From Rikenellaceae bacterium (GTDB taxonomy: Bacteria > Bacteroidota > Bacteroidia > Bacteroidales > Rikenellaceae), in assembly GCA_020859745.1 (NCBI GenBank), contig JAJBVQ010000060.1:1-10639 (forward strand): 10,639 nt of DNA. Direction: 5' to 3'. Positions 1 to 6,383 of the stretch are shown here, in pieces. Each line of letters starts with the position of its first letter. The first letter of the stretch is position 1. The notes under the pieces are model-generated. The model did not search any database, was not told where the DNA came from, and saw only the letters and a list, made by a program, of their open reading frames with translations. Position numbers and translations under genes: made by a program.

Positions 1-196
1 CGTTCACTCCGGCCAATGAGCGTGCGTCGATGGTGCGGCCTATGCCGCTGCGGGCCAGGAACCGACGGGCGGTGCGTGCATTCTCGACGACGAAATATTC
101 TATGCTGTCGATCGCGGCCCGGTTGCCGGCGGGCAGGGCGGTGTCCCACGAGGCGGTCTCGCCCATCGGGGTCGGTATCAGGTAGAGCTTTCCCAT
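1..196 (-). CDS. RsmI-like SAM-dependent methyltransferase (N-terminal 65 residues, cut by window edge)
   Basis: The reverse strand opens an ATG at 196 and stays open to the window edge, giving 65 residues. It begins MGKLYLIPTPMGET and continues with IEYFVVENARTARRFLARSG and a following TIDARSL segment. The pattern of an LYLIPTxxGET start followed by a VENxRTARRFL block is the one I know from Bacteroidota proteins of the tetrapyrrole-methylase/RsmI family. RsmI proper 2'-O-methylates C1402 of 16S rRNA; the Bacteroidota paralogues with this start are only loosely assigned, so the exact substrate is an inference. The start is chosen because the conserved LYLIP strand follows at once. A TACCTTAG element (205-212, reverse strand), one base off the TAnnTTTG -7 box, lies 8 nt before the ATG, which would give an almost leaderless transcript. 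The catalytic core is outside the window. Confidence 0.72.
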   Translation of the reverse strand, partial: MGKLYLIPTPMGETASWDTALPAGNRAAIDSIEYFVVENARTARRFLARSGIGRTIDARSLAGVN

Positions 197-1168
197 TACG
201 GGTGCTAAGGTAAGGTTTTTCGGGCGATATCCGGCGGTTTTGCGGCGTGAGGCGGCGTGAAGCATTAGCTTCAGGCAGCGGCGGTTTGATTCGGACGGTT
301 CGCCGTTTTGTAGAAATGGGGCTGCGGGCATGTAGCTTGGTTCGTTTGTGAATGGCGCGCATTCCTTTTTACAGTTTCCGGCGGTTGCGGGGCTTCCTTA
401 AGGTTTGTCTCGGCGGCGAAGGGCGTGAGCCCGAAGCCACGGTAGGCCAGTGAGCGTGTAGCGCGATCTGTCAGGAACGGCGTCTTGACGCGCTGGAGCT
501 TTAGGATAGTTACAGCTAACAAGACAGGCAATGGCTGCGCGTCAGCGGCGGCCTCAGCGCCGGGCAGCGAAGCTGCCGGGGGGGCGGCGCGAGGCCGAAC
601 CCAAAAGAGCGAATAGCGCGACTCGTGCGAGTCGTCGGGTAGCCGTTACGCGTTAGCGCGGCGGGAGGGTTCCCGTGATAACGGCGGCCCTGCTGCCCGG
701 ACGGTGGAAGCCGTCCGCGGGGATGGGCCGCGGGCCGAATCGGTTAGCTACGGCTTCGACGGCATGTTGGCAGGCACGCAGGCCGAATCCGAAAGAACGA
801 AAACCCGGGTTCCATGTCAATGGCGGCCCGCTCCGGGGGGGGCGTGGGCGGCCCGAACACCTGAGAGCGAAAAGCGCGACTCTTTAGAGTCGCCGGCCTT
901 GCGCGCTGGCGCCCATTGGTGCCATGCAAACCCTCACAAAAGCCCCAACGGGGCCGCCACCCCTGGAGCGCGCAGGCCGAAGTCGGGAGAGCATCTATCC
1001 GAAACAAGGAAACGAATAGTTGCGTTCCCGCGTCAGCGGGCGGGCCGGACGCCTCCCCACGGGAGGCCCGCAACCTTAGGGTAATTACAGCCTCACGCTC
1101 GGCGCGAGCACGCGCACTGGGCGGCCGGCCCGAATTGTAACCCTACGCTCTTGAGGCTGTTGTTTTCG
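197..1168. repeat. Repeat array A: gene-free, hairpin-rich spacer
   Basis: I see no credible gene here; the open frames are overlapping, low-complexity by-products of high GC. What it holds is a degenerate array. Stem-loop units lie at 431-482 (decayed), 591-639 (stem CGACTC, loop GTGC, 619-634), 781-815 (variant), 851-897 (stem GCGACTC, loop TTTA, 876-893) and 975-1044 (stem CCCGC, loop GTCA, 1027-1040). Most are led by a block resembling GCCGAACCCGAGAGAGCGAA. Other hairpins are TGAAGC/GCTTCA (258-273), GCCCC/GGGGC (942-954), GCCTCCC/GGGAGGC (1051-1067) and an 8-bp long-range pair TGCGCGCT (900-907) with AGCGCGCA (967-974). A segment at 570-617 recurs at 2675-2723. All leading blocks point the same way (+). 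Confidence 0.75.
503..551 (+). repeat. ~50-nt interspersed repeat, copy a
   Basis: First of three near full-length copies of a dispersed repeat (others at 3202-3251 and 9309-9359). The shared pattern is a GGRTARTTACAGC head, an AACARRACAGGC middle and a TGCGYGTCA(A)GCGGYKGG tail. Head-only copies lie at 1078-1092, 3152-3166 and 5978-5990 (+), and at 2951-2965 in reverse. I do not recognise the element. It has no coding capacity and no clear terminal inverted repeats. Confidence 0.75.
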
Positions 1169-1675
1169 TCTCCCCCTTCCGTATCCCCGTCACTCCCGTA
1201 CGCAGCGAACGGGAAGACAGTGAGCCCGGGCGTTCCAGACATACGGATGGACACCGCCATAAGTGATATAAAAATAAGCGGCGTTCGACTCCGACAGGGC
1301 CGTGGTCCAGTCGCCGCTGCCGGTACCGCAGTCGATCAAAACGCCGCCGATATAGTGGCGTATCCCTGAGGCGGGCTGCCAGACGATGTGCCCCAGGGCC
1401 ACTCCGGCGAAGTGCCGTCCGGTGAGTGGATTGTTGCCCGTGACGGGACCTTGCCACGGGCCATTGGTGACTGTAAAATCACGCCACGGACTCAACTTCC
1501 CGTCGCCGCTTCGCGGCACCCGCCATCCCGACGGGCAGGGGTCGAAAAAGGTCTTTGCGTTATCCCGCCAAAGTGAGGCGTTCTGCGATGCACTATATAG
1601 GTAGGTTATAGCTCGGTCGGCAGGCCGGTAAAACAGCCAACGACTGCCAGAAATAGAATCCGGAGCGTTCAGACA
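1169..1675 (-). pseudogene. FISUMP-domain C-terminal fragment, cassette 1 (no signal peptide or promoter seen)
   Basis: The reverse strand encodes a C-terminal piece of a Fibrobacter succinogenes major paralogous (TIGR02145-type) domain, ending at a TGA at 1190-1192. Recognisable family marks are an ASLWRDNAKTFFDPCPSGWR stretch leading into VPRSGDG, a WxxFTVTNGPW segment, a GDWTTAL strand and the final LPVRCVRE. The frame stays open to 1723, but homology seems to fade upstream of about 1675, and there is no secretion signal. Family members are usually C-terminal domains of larger exported proteins, so this is probably a silent fragment, not a gene. A 50-nt stretch (1500-1549) matches cassette 2 (3654-3703) at 48 positions, and the 39 nt at 1169-1207 are identical in all three cassettes, extending past the stop codon. 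It is divergent from rubrerythrin and runs up to its leader. Confidence 0.72.
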
Positions 1676-1742
1676 TGGTATGTTTTTTGCACTGTTACGG
1701 CACAAACAATCCCTGTTTACCAAACCTTTAAATTTCGATGTT

Positions 1743-2330
1743 ATGGAAAAGAAAAGCGTACGCGGAACGCGTACCGAACAGAATCTGCTGAAGGCTTTCG
1801 CCGGCGAATCGCAGGCCTGGGAACGCTATACGATCTTCGCGAAGGTGGCCCGCAAGGAGGGCTACGAGGTGATCGCGAATTTCTTCGACGAAACGGCTCA
1901 CAACGAACAGTATCACGGCAAGGTCTTTTTCAGTTTCCTCGAAGGGGGCATGCTGGAGATTACGGCGGCTTACCCGGCGGGCAAGATCGGCACGACGGCG
2001 GAGAACCTGATGGAGGGGGTGCAGGGCGAGCATGACGAGGGCCATGTGATGTATCCGGAGTTCGCCCGGATCGCCGAGGAGGAGGGTTTCCCGCATATCG
2101 CGGTGAAGTTCCGCCTGATCGCGGCGGTGGAAAAGGATCACGAGGCGCGTTACCAGCGGCTGCTGGATACGCTGAACGCGGGCGAGATGTTCAAAAAGGA
2201 CGAGGACCAGCCGTGGCGGGCCTGGTGTGCGGCTATGTGCACAAGGGCAAGGAGGCACCGGCCAAGTGCCCGATCTGCGACCATCCGCAGGCGTTTTTCG
2301 AGATTATGGACGATAAATTTTAGTGCTTGA
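1743..2330 (+). CDS. rbr: Rubrerythrin with a frameshifted rubredoxin domain
   Basis: Rubrerythrin is a cytoplasmic non-haem iron protein that reduces hydrogen peroxide in anaerobes, with a diiron four-helix bundle and a C-terminal rubredoxin iron site that relays electrons. The bundle is complete: the expected ligands are E22 (in GESQA), E55 and H58 (ExxH), E96 (with E99 nearby) and E130/H133 (ExxH). Residue 158 onward departs from the family: after W158-R159 the frame reads AWCAAMCTRAR to a stop at 2328-2330. Adding one base between 2219 and 2220 restores CxxCGYVHKGKEAPAKCPIC and an end of FFEIMDDKF at 2323, a normal 193 residues. The start at 1743 gives the usual MEKKSVRGTRTEQNLLKAFA opening; the upstream ATG at 1680 would add 21 unrelated residues. 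Either a recent loss of electron transfer or a base-call error. Confidence 0.93.
   Translation: MEKKSVRGTRTEQNLLKAFAGESQAWERYTIFAKVARKEGYEVIANFFDETAHNEQYHGKVFFSFLEGGMLEITAAYPAGKIGTTAENLMEGVQGEHDEGHVMYPEFARIAEEEGFPHIAVKFRLIAAVEKDHEARYQRLLDTLNAGEMFKKDEDQPWRAWCAAMCTRARRHRPSARSATIRRRFSRLWTINFSA
2217..2323 (+). pseudogene. Out-of-frame rubredoxin domain of rubrerythrin
   Basis: In the frame starting at 2222 the sequence reads LVCGYVHKGKEAPAKCPICD followed by HPQAFFEIMDDKF and a TAG at 2321-2323. With the missing base restored before 2220 the first cysteine codon also returns, giving the two CxxC pairs (C160/C163 and C176/C179 in corrected numbering) that bind one iron. Apart from this base the segment shows no decay: all other residues fit the family, so the event is recent or technical. 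Confidence 0.88.
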
Positions 2331-2347
2331 TCTTGATTCGGATTTTG

Positions 2348-2384
2348 GGCCGTTTCCCCTTTGGGCGAAACGGCCTTTGGTTTG
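2348..2384 (+). terminator. Rho-independent terminator of rubrerythrin
   Basis: GGCCGTTTC (2348-2356) pairs with GAAACGGCC (2367-2375), with a further inner CCC/GGG pairing, followed by TTTGGTTTG. It starts 24 nt after the restored rubrerythrin stop and 17 nt after the frameshifted one. The T-tract is interrupted by two Gs. Confidence 0.75.
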
Positions 2385-3325
2385 TTTGGTGGCGGCCCGA
2401 TGTGAACTCGTTCGCGTTACACCGCTTGGCTTTGGTTCTAACTAAGCCGCCAAGCGTGGTGAGTGGGTAAGGTCTCTGTGTCAACGGCGGCGCGCCGCTC
2501 TCACGGGGCGCACCGAAGCCGGGAGAGCGAAAAGCTGGGTTCCCATGCCTATGGCGGCGCCAGCGCCCAGCGGCATAGCCGCTTCGGTGGATGGGCGCAG
2601 GGCCGAAGCCGCGGTAAGACGATGAGCGAAAAGCGCGACTCTTTAGAGTCGCCGGGCCTTGTGCGCTGGTTGCAAAGCTGCCGGGGGGAGGGGCGCGAGG
2701 CCGAACCCGAGAGAGCGAATAGCTTCGGCCTTGCCCGCTGACGCGGGAATGATTTTCGTCCCGGAGCCAGCGGAGGGGTGCCCGAGCTTGCCGAGGGTTG
2801 TGCCCCTTCGCCGGGGATGGCTCTGGGACACGCGACCTTGCGGTCGCCAAAAGAGCGGACACTTCCGGAGCGCGAAGGCTGAACCATAAAAAGCGATTAG
2901 TGCGACTCGCCAGGGTCGCCAGGCCCGCGGCACCGCTGGCACGCCGGTGAGGCTGTAATTACCCTATTGCAGCCCTTCGCCAGGGGTGGGTTGCCGTTCC
3001 GGCTTCCTCCTTGCGCCTCGGCCATTTAGGCGAGCCTAATGGCAACTCGGCTGCGGCGTCGGTTCGGGCTGCGCGACCTTTAGGTCGCCGGCCAGCGAGA
3101 AAAGTCCGCGCGATAGCGGCGGGTGCCCACGGGGGGCAGGGCGGCCCGAACAGGATAGTTACAGCCCATTCGGAGTGCCCAACGGCACTGTTGGGCCGCA
3201 TCGGGTAGTCACAGCCGGCAAAACAGGCCACGCCTGCGTGTCAGCGGTCGGTTCGGAGCGCGCGGCACCGCCGGCTCCGGACTGATTTGGGGTACTTGAA
3301 GTTTTACGCTCGCCGCTCTTTTTCG
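2385..3325. repeat. Repeat array B: gene-free, hairpin-rich spacer
   Basis: No credible gene. Stem-loop units: 2600-2657 (GCGACTC, loop TTTA, 2635-2652), 2699-2749 (CCCGC, loop TGAC, 2734-2747; the reverse complement of the unit at 1025-1040), 2832-2847 (GCGACC, loop TTGC), 2902-2919 (GCGACTC/GGGTCGC, loop GCCA) and 3073-3088 (GCGACC, loop TTTA). A variant unit at 2512-2562 resembles 781-829. The hairpins at 2635, 2734 and 2832 start 99 and 98 nt apart. Extra palindromes are CGCTTGGC/GCCAAGCG (2423-2456), a nested GCGCCCA/TGGGCGC (2563-2598) enclosing GCGGC/GCCGC, a 10-bp bulged stem at 3021-3043 and GCCCAAC/GTTGGGC (3177-3196). The stretch 2675-2723 repeats 570-617. Head-only copies of the TAATTACAGCC repeat sit at 2951-2965 (-) and 3152-3166 (+). 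Confidence 0.75.
3202..3251 (+). repeat. ~50-nt interspersed repeat, copy b
   Basis: Second near full-length copy of the repeat at 503-551 and 9309-9359. Head GGGTAGTCACAGCC, middle CAAAACAGGCCACGCC, tail TGCGTGTCAGCGGTCGG. It lies 75 nt outside the 3' arm of FISUMP cassette 2 and 36 nt after a head-only copy. Confidence 0.72.
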
Positions 3326-3700
3326 TCTCCCCCTTCCGTATCCCCGTCACTCCCGTACGCAGCGGACGGGAAGAGCGTAGGTGCGCAGGCCGGTACCGAG
3401 TGTGACGGCTCTGGGATTACTGACTAAATCCAGTGCGGGATTGCCGCTGAGGGTGGTTGTCCAATGGGTGATCTCGACGCTGGCGTTGCGTAACCTGCCG
3501 TCGGCGTAATTGCGATTTCCATCGGCAGGGTACCAGGCCGGGACGGGCAGCGTGGCGCCGAAACGGCGGCCTGACAGCGGATCGTTACCGTCGGAGGAGC
3601 TTTCCCACGGGCTGTTTTCCGGCGTGAAGCTTTGCCACAGGTGCCGCCCCTCTCCGTCGCCGCTTCGCGGCACCCGCCAACCCGCCGGGCAGGGGTCGAA
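3326..3700 (-). pseudogene. FISUMP-domain C-terminal fragment, cassette 2
   Basis: On the reverse strand, homology starts exactly at FDPCPAGWRVPRSGDG and ends with LRTYALPVRCVRE and a TGA at 3347-3349. The core carries the family-like features LWQSFTPENSPW, NDPLSGRRFG, a WYPADGNRNY segment and THWTTTLSGN. An ATG at 3754 can be read in frame, but its first 17 or so codons are the fabG terminator read through, so I do not believe it is a real start. The 5' arm (3654-3703) matches cassette 1 at 48 of 50 positions; the 39-nt 3' arm (3326-3364) is identical to those of cassettes 1 and 3 and crosses the stop codon, and cassettes 1 and 2 share 6 more bases beyond it. The cores differ widely, including at silent sites. 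Same strand as fabG, downstream of it. Probably a silent fragment. Confidence 0.72.
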
Positions 3701-3734
3701 AAAAGGCTCCTCCCCGTGACCGGGAAGGAGCCTT
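3699..3734 (-). terminator. Rho-independent terminator of fabG, overlapping the edge of FISUMP cassette 2
   Basis: Read on the reverse strand, AAGGCTCCT (3734-3726) pairs with AGGAGCCTT (3711-3703), with an inner GGG/CCC extension past a bulged base, followed by a run of six T at 3704-3699. It begins 30 nt after the fabG stop. The T-run is also the first sequence of the FISUMP cassette (CCTTTTTTCGACCCC). Confidence 0.85.
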
Positions 3735-3763
3735 GTAGCCGGTTGCCGAAGCAACGAAGGGAA

Positions 3764-4510
3764 TTACATATTCATCCCGCCGCAGCAGTGCACCACCTGT
3801 CCGGTGACATACCCTGCCAGATCCGAAGCGAGGAAGGTGCAGACGTTGGCCACATCTTCCGGCGTGCCGCCGCGCTTGAGCGGGATCTTGGCTTCCCAGT
3901 CCTTGCGCACGTCTTCCGGCAGCGCCCCGGTCATATCGGTAATGATGAAGCCCGGCGCGATGGCGTTGCAACGGATGCCCCGCGATCCCAGCTCCTTGGC
4001 GGTAGACTTGGTCAGCCCGATCATCCCGGCTTTCGATGCCGAATAGTTGGCCTGCCCGGCATTCCCGCTCACGCCCACCACGGAACTCATATTGACGATG
4101 GCTCCCGAACGCTGCTTCATCATATACGGAATCACCGCTTTGGTCAGGTTGAACGCCGACTTGAGGTTGACGTTGATGACCATGTCCCACTGCTGCTCGG
4201 TCATGCGCATCAGGAGCCCGTCCCGCGTGATCCCGGCGTTATTCACCAGGATGTCCACCTTGCCGAAATCCTTGACGATCTTGTCGATCGTCTCCCCGGC
4301 CTGCGTGAAGTCGGCGGCGTTGGAGGCATATCCCTTGGCCCTGACGCCCAGGGCGGCGATCTCTTTTTCCGTATACCGGAAGTTGTCGTCCTCGTTCAGG
4401 TCGGTGAAAGCGATGTCGGCGCCTTCCTGCGCGAATTTCAGGGCGATGGCTTTGCCGATCCCGCGCGCCGCACCGGTGATGACTGCGACTTTTCCTTCGA
4501 GAAGTTTCAT
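3764..4510 (-). CDS. fabG: 3-oxoacyl-[acyl-carrier-protein] reductase
   Basis: FabG catalyses the NADPH-dependent reduction of 3-oxoacyl-ACP in type II fatty-acid synthesis, in the cytoplasm, normally as a tetramer. The 248-residue product is a classical short-chain dehydrogenase: the cofactor loop TGAARGIG at 12-19, NNAG at 90-93, and a catalytic tetrad of N115, S143, Y156 and K160 within NMSSVVG and QANYSASKAG. The C-terminus GYVTGQVVHCCGGMNM matches FabG-type ends. Length is typical (about 245-250). The start follows a 32-nt leader from the TATCTTTG -7 box. It is divergent from glyA, with 151 nt between the start codons, and is monocistronic as far as visible: its own terminator follows within 30 nt. 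Other short-chain dehydrogenases are related, but the NAGITRDGLLMRM and GQANYSASKAG blocks favour FabG. Confidence 0.95.
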   Translation of the reverse strand: MKLLEGKVAVITGAARGIGKAIALKFAQEGADIAFTDLNEDDNFRYTEKEIAALGVRAKGYASNAADFTQAGETIDKIVKDFGKVDILVNNAGITRDGLLMRMTEQQWDMVINVNLKSAFNLTKAVIPYMMKQRSGAIVNMSSVVGVSGNAGQANYSASKAGMIGLTKSTAKELGSRGIRCNAIAPGFIITDMTGALPEDVRKDWEAKIPLKRGGTPEDVANVCTFLASDLAGYVTGQVVHCCGGMNM

Positions 4511-4542
4511 GCTTTGCTGTGTGTTGGTTGTATTATTTAAGG

Positions 4543-4550
4543 CAAAGATA
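4543..4550 (-). promoter_or_regulatory. fabG promoter, Bacteroidota -7 box
   Basis: On the reverse strand the sequence reads TATCTTTG, a perfect fit to the Bacteroidota TAnnTTTG -7 element, 32 nt before the fabG ATG. I do not find a convincing TTTG -33 element at the expected distance. Confidence 0.65.
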
Positions 4551-4578
4551 ATATTTTTCCCGGATATGGGACGGCCCG

Positions 4579-4610
4579 TTGGCGGGGGTCTGAAATTTTG
4601 CCTACCTTTA
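4579..4610 (+). promoter_or_regulatory. Candidate glyA promoter
   Basis: TTG (4579-4581) and TACCTTTA (4603-4610) are separated by 21 nt, close to the Bacteroidota -33/-7 pattern with one mismatch in the -7 box. The start codon is 51 nt downstream. It lies outside the fabG -7 box, so the two divergent promoters would be arranged back to back. Confidence 0.45.
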
Positions 4611-4661
4611 CGCGGTGATTTGCTGAACCTGAATACATAACTTTATAATACTCAAGAGAAA

Positions 4662-5942
4662 ATGAACCGCGACACAGCCATTTTCGACCTTATCGGGCAG
4701 GAACGCGCCCGCCAGATGCACGGCATCGAACTGATCGCTTCCGAGAACTTCGTCAGCGAAGAGGTGATGGAGGCCATGGGCTCCGTACTGACCAACAAGT
4801 ATGCGGAGGGGTATCCGAACGCCCGCTATTACGGGGGATGCCAGGTGATCGACCGGGTGGAACAGCTGGCCATCGACCGGGTGTGCGAACTTTACGGGGC
4901 CGAGTACGCCAACGTACAGCCGCACTCGGGGGCGCAGGCCAATATGGCGGTGTTCCTTTCGGTTCTGCGGCCGGGGGATACCTTTATGGGGCTGGACCTG
5001 GCGCACGGGGGACACCTGACGCACGGCTCGCCGGTCAATTTCTCAGGCATTCTTTACAACCCGGTGGGGTACCAGGTGGATGAGGCGACGGGGACCATCG
5101 ACTACGACAAGATGGAGGCGCTGGCGCTGGAACACAAGCCGCGGATGATTATCGGCGGGGCTTCGGCATACAGTCGTGAGTGGGACTATAAGCGGATGCG
5201 CGAGATCGCGGACAAGGTGGGGGCGGTACTGTGGGTGGATATGGCCCACACGGCGGGGCTGGTGGCCGCGGGGCTGCTGGAAAATCCGGTCAAGTATGCG
5301 CATATCGTGACCTCGACGACGCACAAGACGCTGCGCGGGCCGCGCGGGGGGATCATTCTGGTGGGCAATGATTTCGAAAACTGGTGGGGCGTCAAGACGC
5401 CGAAGGGTGAGACCAAGAAGATGTCGGCGATGCTCAATTCCGCCGTATTCCCCGGTGTGCAGGGGGGGCCGCTGGAACATGTTATTGCAGCAAAAGCGGT
5501 GGCGTTCGGCGAGGCCTTACACCCTTCGTATAAGGAATACCAGTCGCAGGTGATCAAGAATGCGCAGGCGATGGCGAAGGCTTTCGTGGACAAGGGCTAT
5601 AAGATCATTTCGGGGGGGACGGACAACCACCTGATGCTGATCGACCTGCGTTCCAAATTTCCGGAGCTGACGGGCAAGCTGGCGGAGCGGGCTTTGGTGG
5701 CGGCGGACATTACGACCAATAAGAACATGGTGCCGTTCGACAGCCGCTCGCCATTCCTGACTTCCGGGATCCGGGTGGGGACGCCGGCGATCACGACGCG
5801 GGGTTTGAAGGAGGAGCATATGCCGGTGATCGTGGAGTTGATCGACCGGGTGCTGAACGCGCCGGAGGATCAGTCGGTGATCGACGCTGTGCGGGGCGAG
5901 GTGAATGCGATGATGGCGGATTTTCCGCTGTTCGCGTGGTAG
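4662..5942 (+). CDS. glyA: Serine hydroxymethyltransferase
   Basis: SHMT interconverts serine and glycine with tetrahydrofolate and 5,10-methylene-tetrahydrofolate, the main source of one-carbon units; a cytoplasmic PLP enzyme. The 426-residue product has the whole family pattern: GIELIASENFVSEEV at 21-35, NKYAEGYPNARYYGGC at 45-60, QPHSGAQAN around 86-94, and VDMAHTAGL with D193 and H196 contacting PLP. The PLP-binding lysine is K222 in TSTTHKTLRGPRGG. The LTGKLAERALVAADITTNKN block and the SGIRVGTPAITTRGLKEEHM block near the end fit SHMT. Length equals that of Bacteroidota homologues. The start is the first ATG before a conserved first helix, after an A-rich stretch (AAGAGAAA), with no Shine-Dalgarno, as is usual in this phylum. 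No clear terminator follows. Confidence 0.98.
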   Translation: MNRDTAIFDLIGQERARQMHGIELIASENFVSEEVMEAMGSVLTNKYAEGYPNARYYGGCQVIDRVEQLAIDRVCELYGAEYANVQPHSGAQANMAVFLSVLRPGDTFMGLDLAHGGHLTHGSPVNFSGILYNPVGYQVDEATGTIDYDKMEALALEHKPRMIIGGASAYSREWDYKRMREIADKVGAVLWVDMAHTAGLVAAGLLENPVKYAHIVTSTTHKTLRGPRGGIILVGNDFENWWGVKTPKGETKKMSAMLNSAVFPGVQGGPLEHVIAAKAVAFGEALHPSYKEYQSQVIKNAQAMAKAFVDKGYKIISGGTDNHLMLIDLRSKFPELTGKLAERALVAADITTNKNMVPFDSRSPFLTSGIRVGTPAITTRGLKEEHMPVIVELIDRVLNAPEDQSVIDAVRGEVNAMMADFPLFAW

Positions 5943-6383
5943 CTTCGGGCGTAATTTTCTACCAATCGATTATTTTTGTAAGTTACAGCCGCCTCCGGCA
6001 GGCCTTAAGGGGTGCTTATAACTAACTGGGAGTGCGGCACGCACCGCCTGCCCGGCGTAATGGCAGTACCCTCCCTCGTAAAGGCGCCCGCCCGCTTAAA
6101 GGGCAATTCTACTTGTTTTGCGTAAGTAAAACAAGTAGAATTGCCGCGGGCGCCACAGTAAAAGGAGTAGTTCCGGCTATCGATCGCAGGCCTTTTAAGG
6201 TAGAAGTTGCCATTGCAGTGTGGCGGACGGAGGGCGGCTGTCGGCGCGGAGCACTTCATGCATGCGGGTGGTTTGGTAAATCATTCGCAGAAATATTTCG
6301 GAAAGGGATACGGGCGATGCTGTGTGCACCGCCTGTGTCGGATAAGGAGGAATCAGATTAACCCAAATAATACCATCATACCT
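5943..6383. other. Spacer between glyA and the hexosaminidase gene
   Basis: No gene supported. It holds a head-only copy of the TAATTACAGCC repeat (5978-5990), a 5-bp hairpin GTGCG/CGCAC (6032-6044), the large hairpin at 6083-6154, and two related CAGGCCTT..AAGG strings near 5998 and 6187. A TTTG (6272-6275) and TATTTCGG (6294-6301) pair 18 nt apart is a weak candidate promoter for the downstream gene. An AAGGAGG at 6344-6350 is too far (33 nt) from the ATG to act as a ribosome site. Confidence 0.55.
6083..6154. repeat. Large two-tier inverted repeat (cruciform/hairpin)
   Basis: An 18-bp perfect stem, GGCAATTCTACTTGTTTT (6102-6119) with its exact complement (6128-6145), closes an 8-nt loop. 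Immediately outside on the right, GCGGGCGCC (6146-6154) pairs perfectly with GGCGCCCGC (6083-6091), leaving a 10-nt bulge on the left only. Total 27 paired bases. The inner stem is AT-rich within GC-rich surroundings. No T-run follows either way, so it is not a standard terminator. Confidence 0.9.

Noticed and set aside
431..490. tRNA or other known structural RNA within the hairpin-rich spacers
   Set aside because: No cloverleaf, T-loop GTTCGANTC or CCA-type end could be found; the hairpins are short and isolated.
704..1084. Overlapping open frames on both strands in array A (also 675-887, 744-1073, 916-1140)
   Set aside because: Mutually overlapping, Arg/Pro/Gly/Ala-rich, made of the repeat units themselves; no family resemblance.
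1680..1742. Upstream ATG extending rubrerythrin by 21 residues
   Set aside because: The extension is not like any rubrerythrin N-terminus and the ATG at 1743 gives the canonical opening.
2320..2942. Open frames across array B (2320-2862, 2549-2887, 2643-2942)
   Set aside because: Translated repeats; one even starts in the rubrerythrin terminator region. The same peptides (for example DSKESR-like) recur because the DNA repeats recur.
1169..3364. Diversity-generating retroelement variable repeats as a firm call
   Set aside because: No reverse transcriptase or template repeat is visible, and the cassette cores differ at all base types, not mainly at template adenines. Kept only as an alternative idea.
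3632..4540. 302-residue forward open frame antisense to fabG
   Set aside because: Shadow of fabG, whose catalytic motifs are all on the reverse strand.
6207..6383. Upstream in-frame ATG for the hexosaminidase
   Set aside because: It would bury the lipoprotein signal peptide 59 residues inside the protein.
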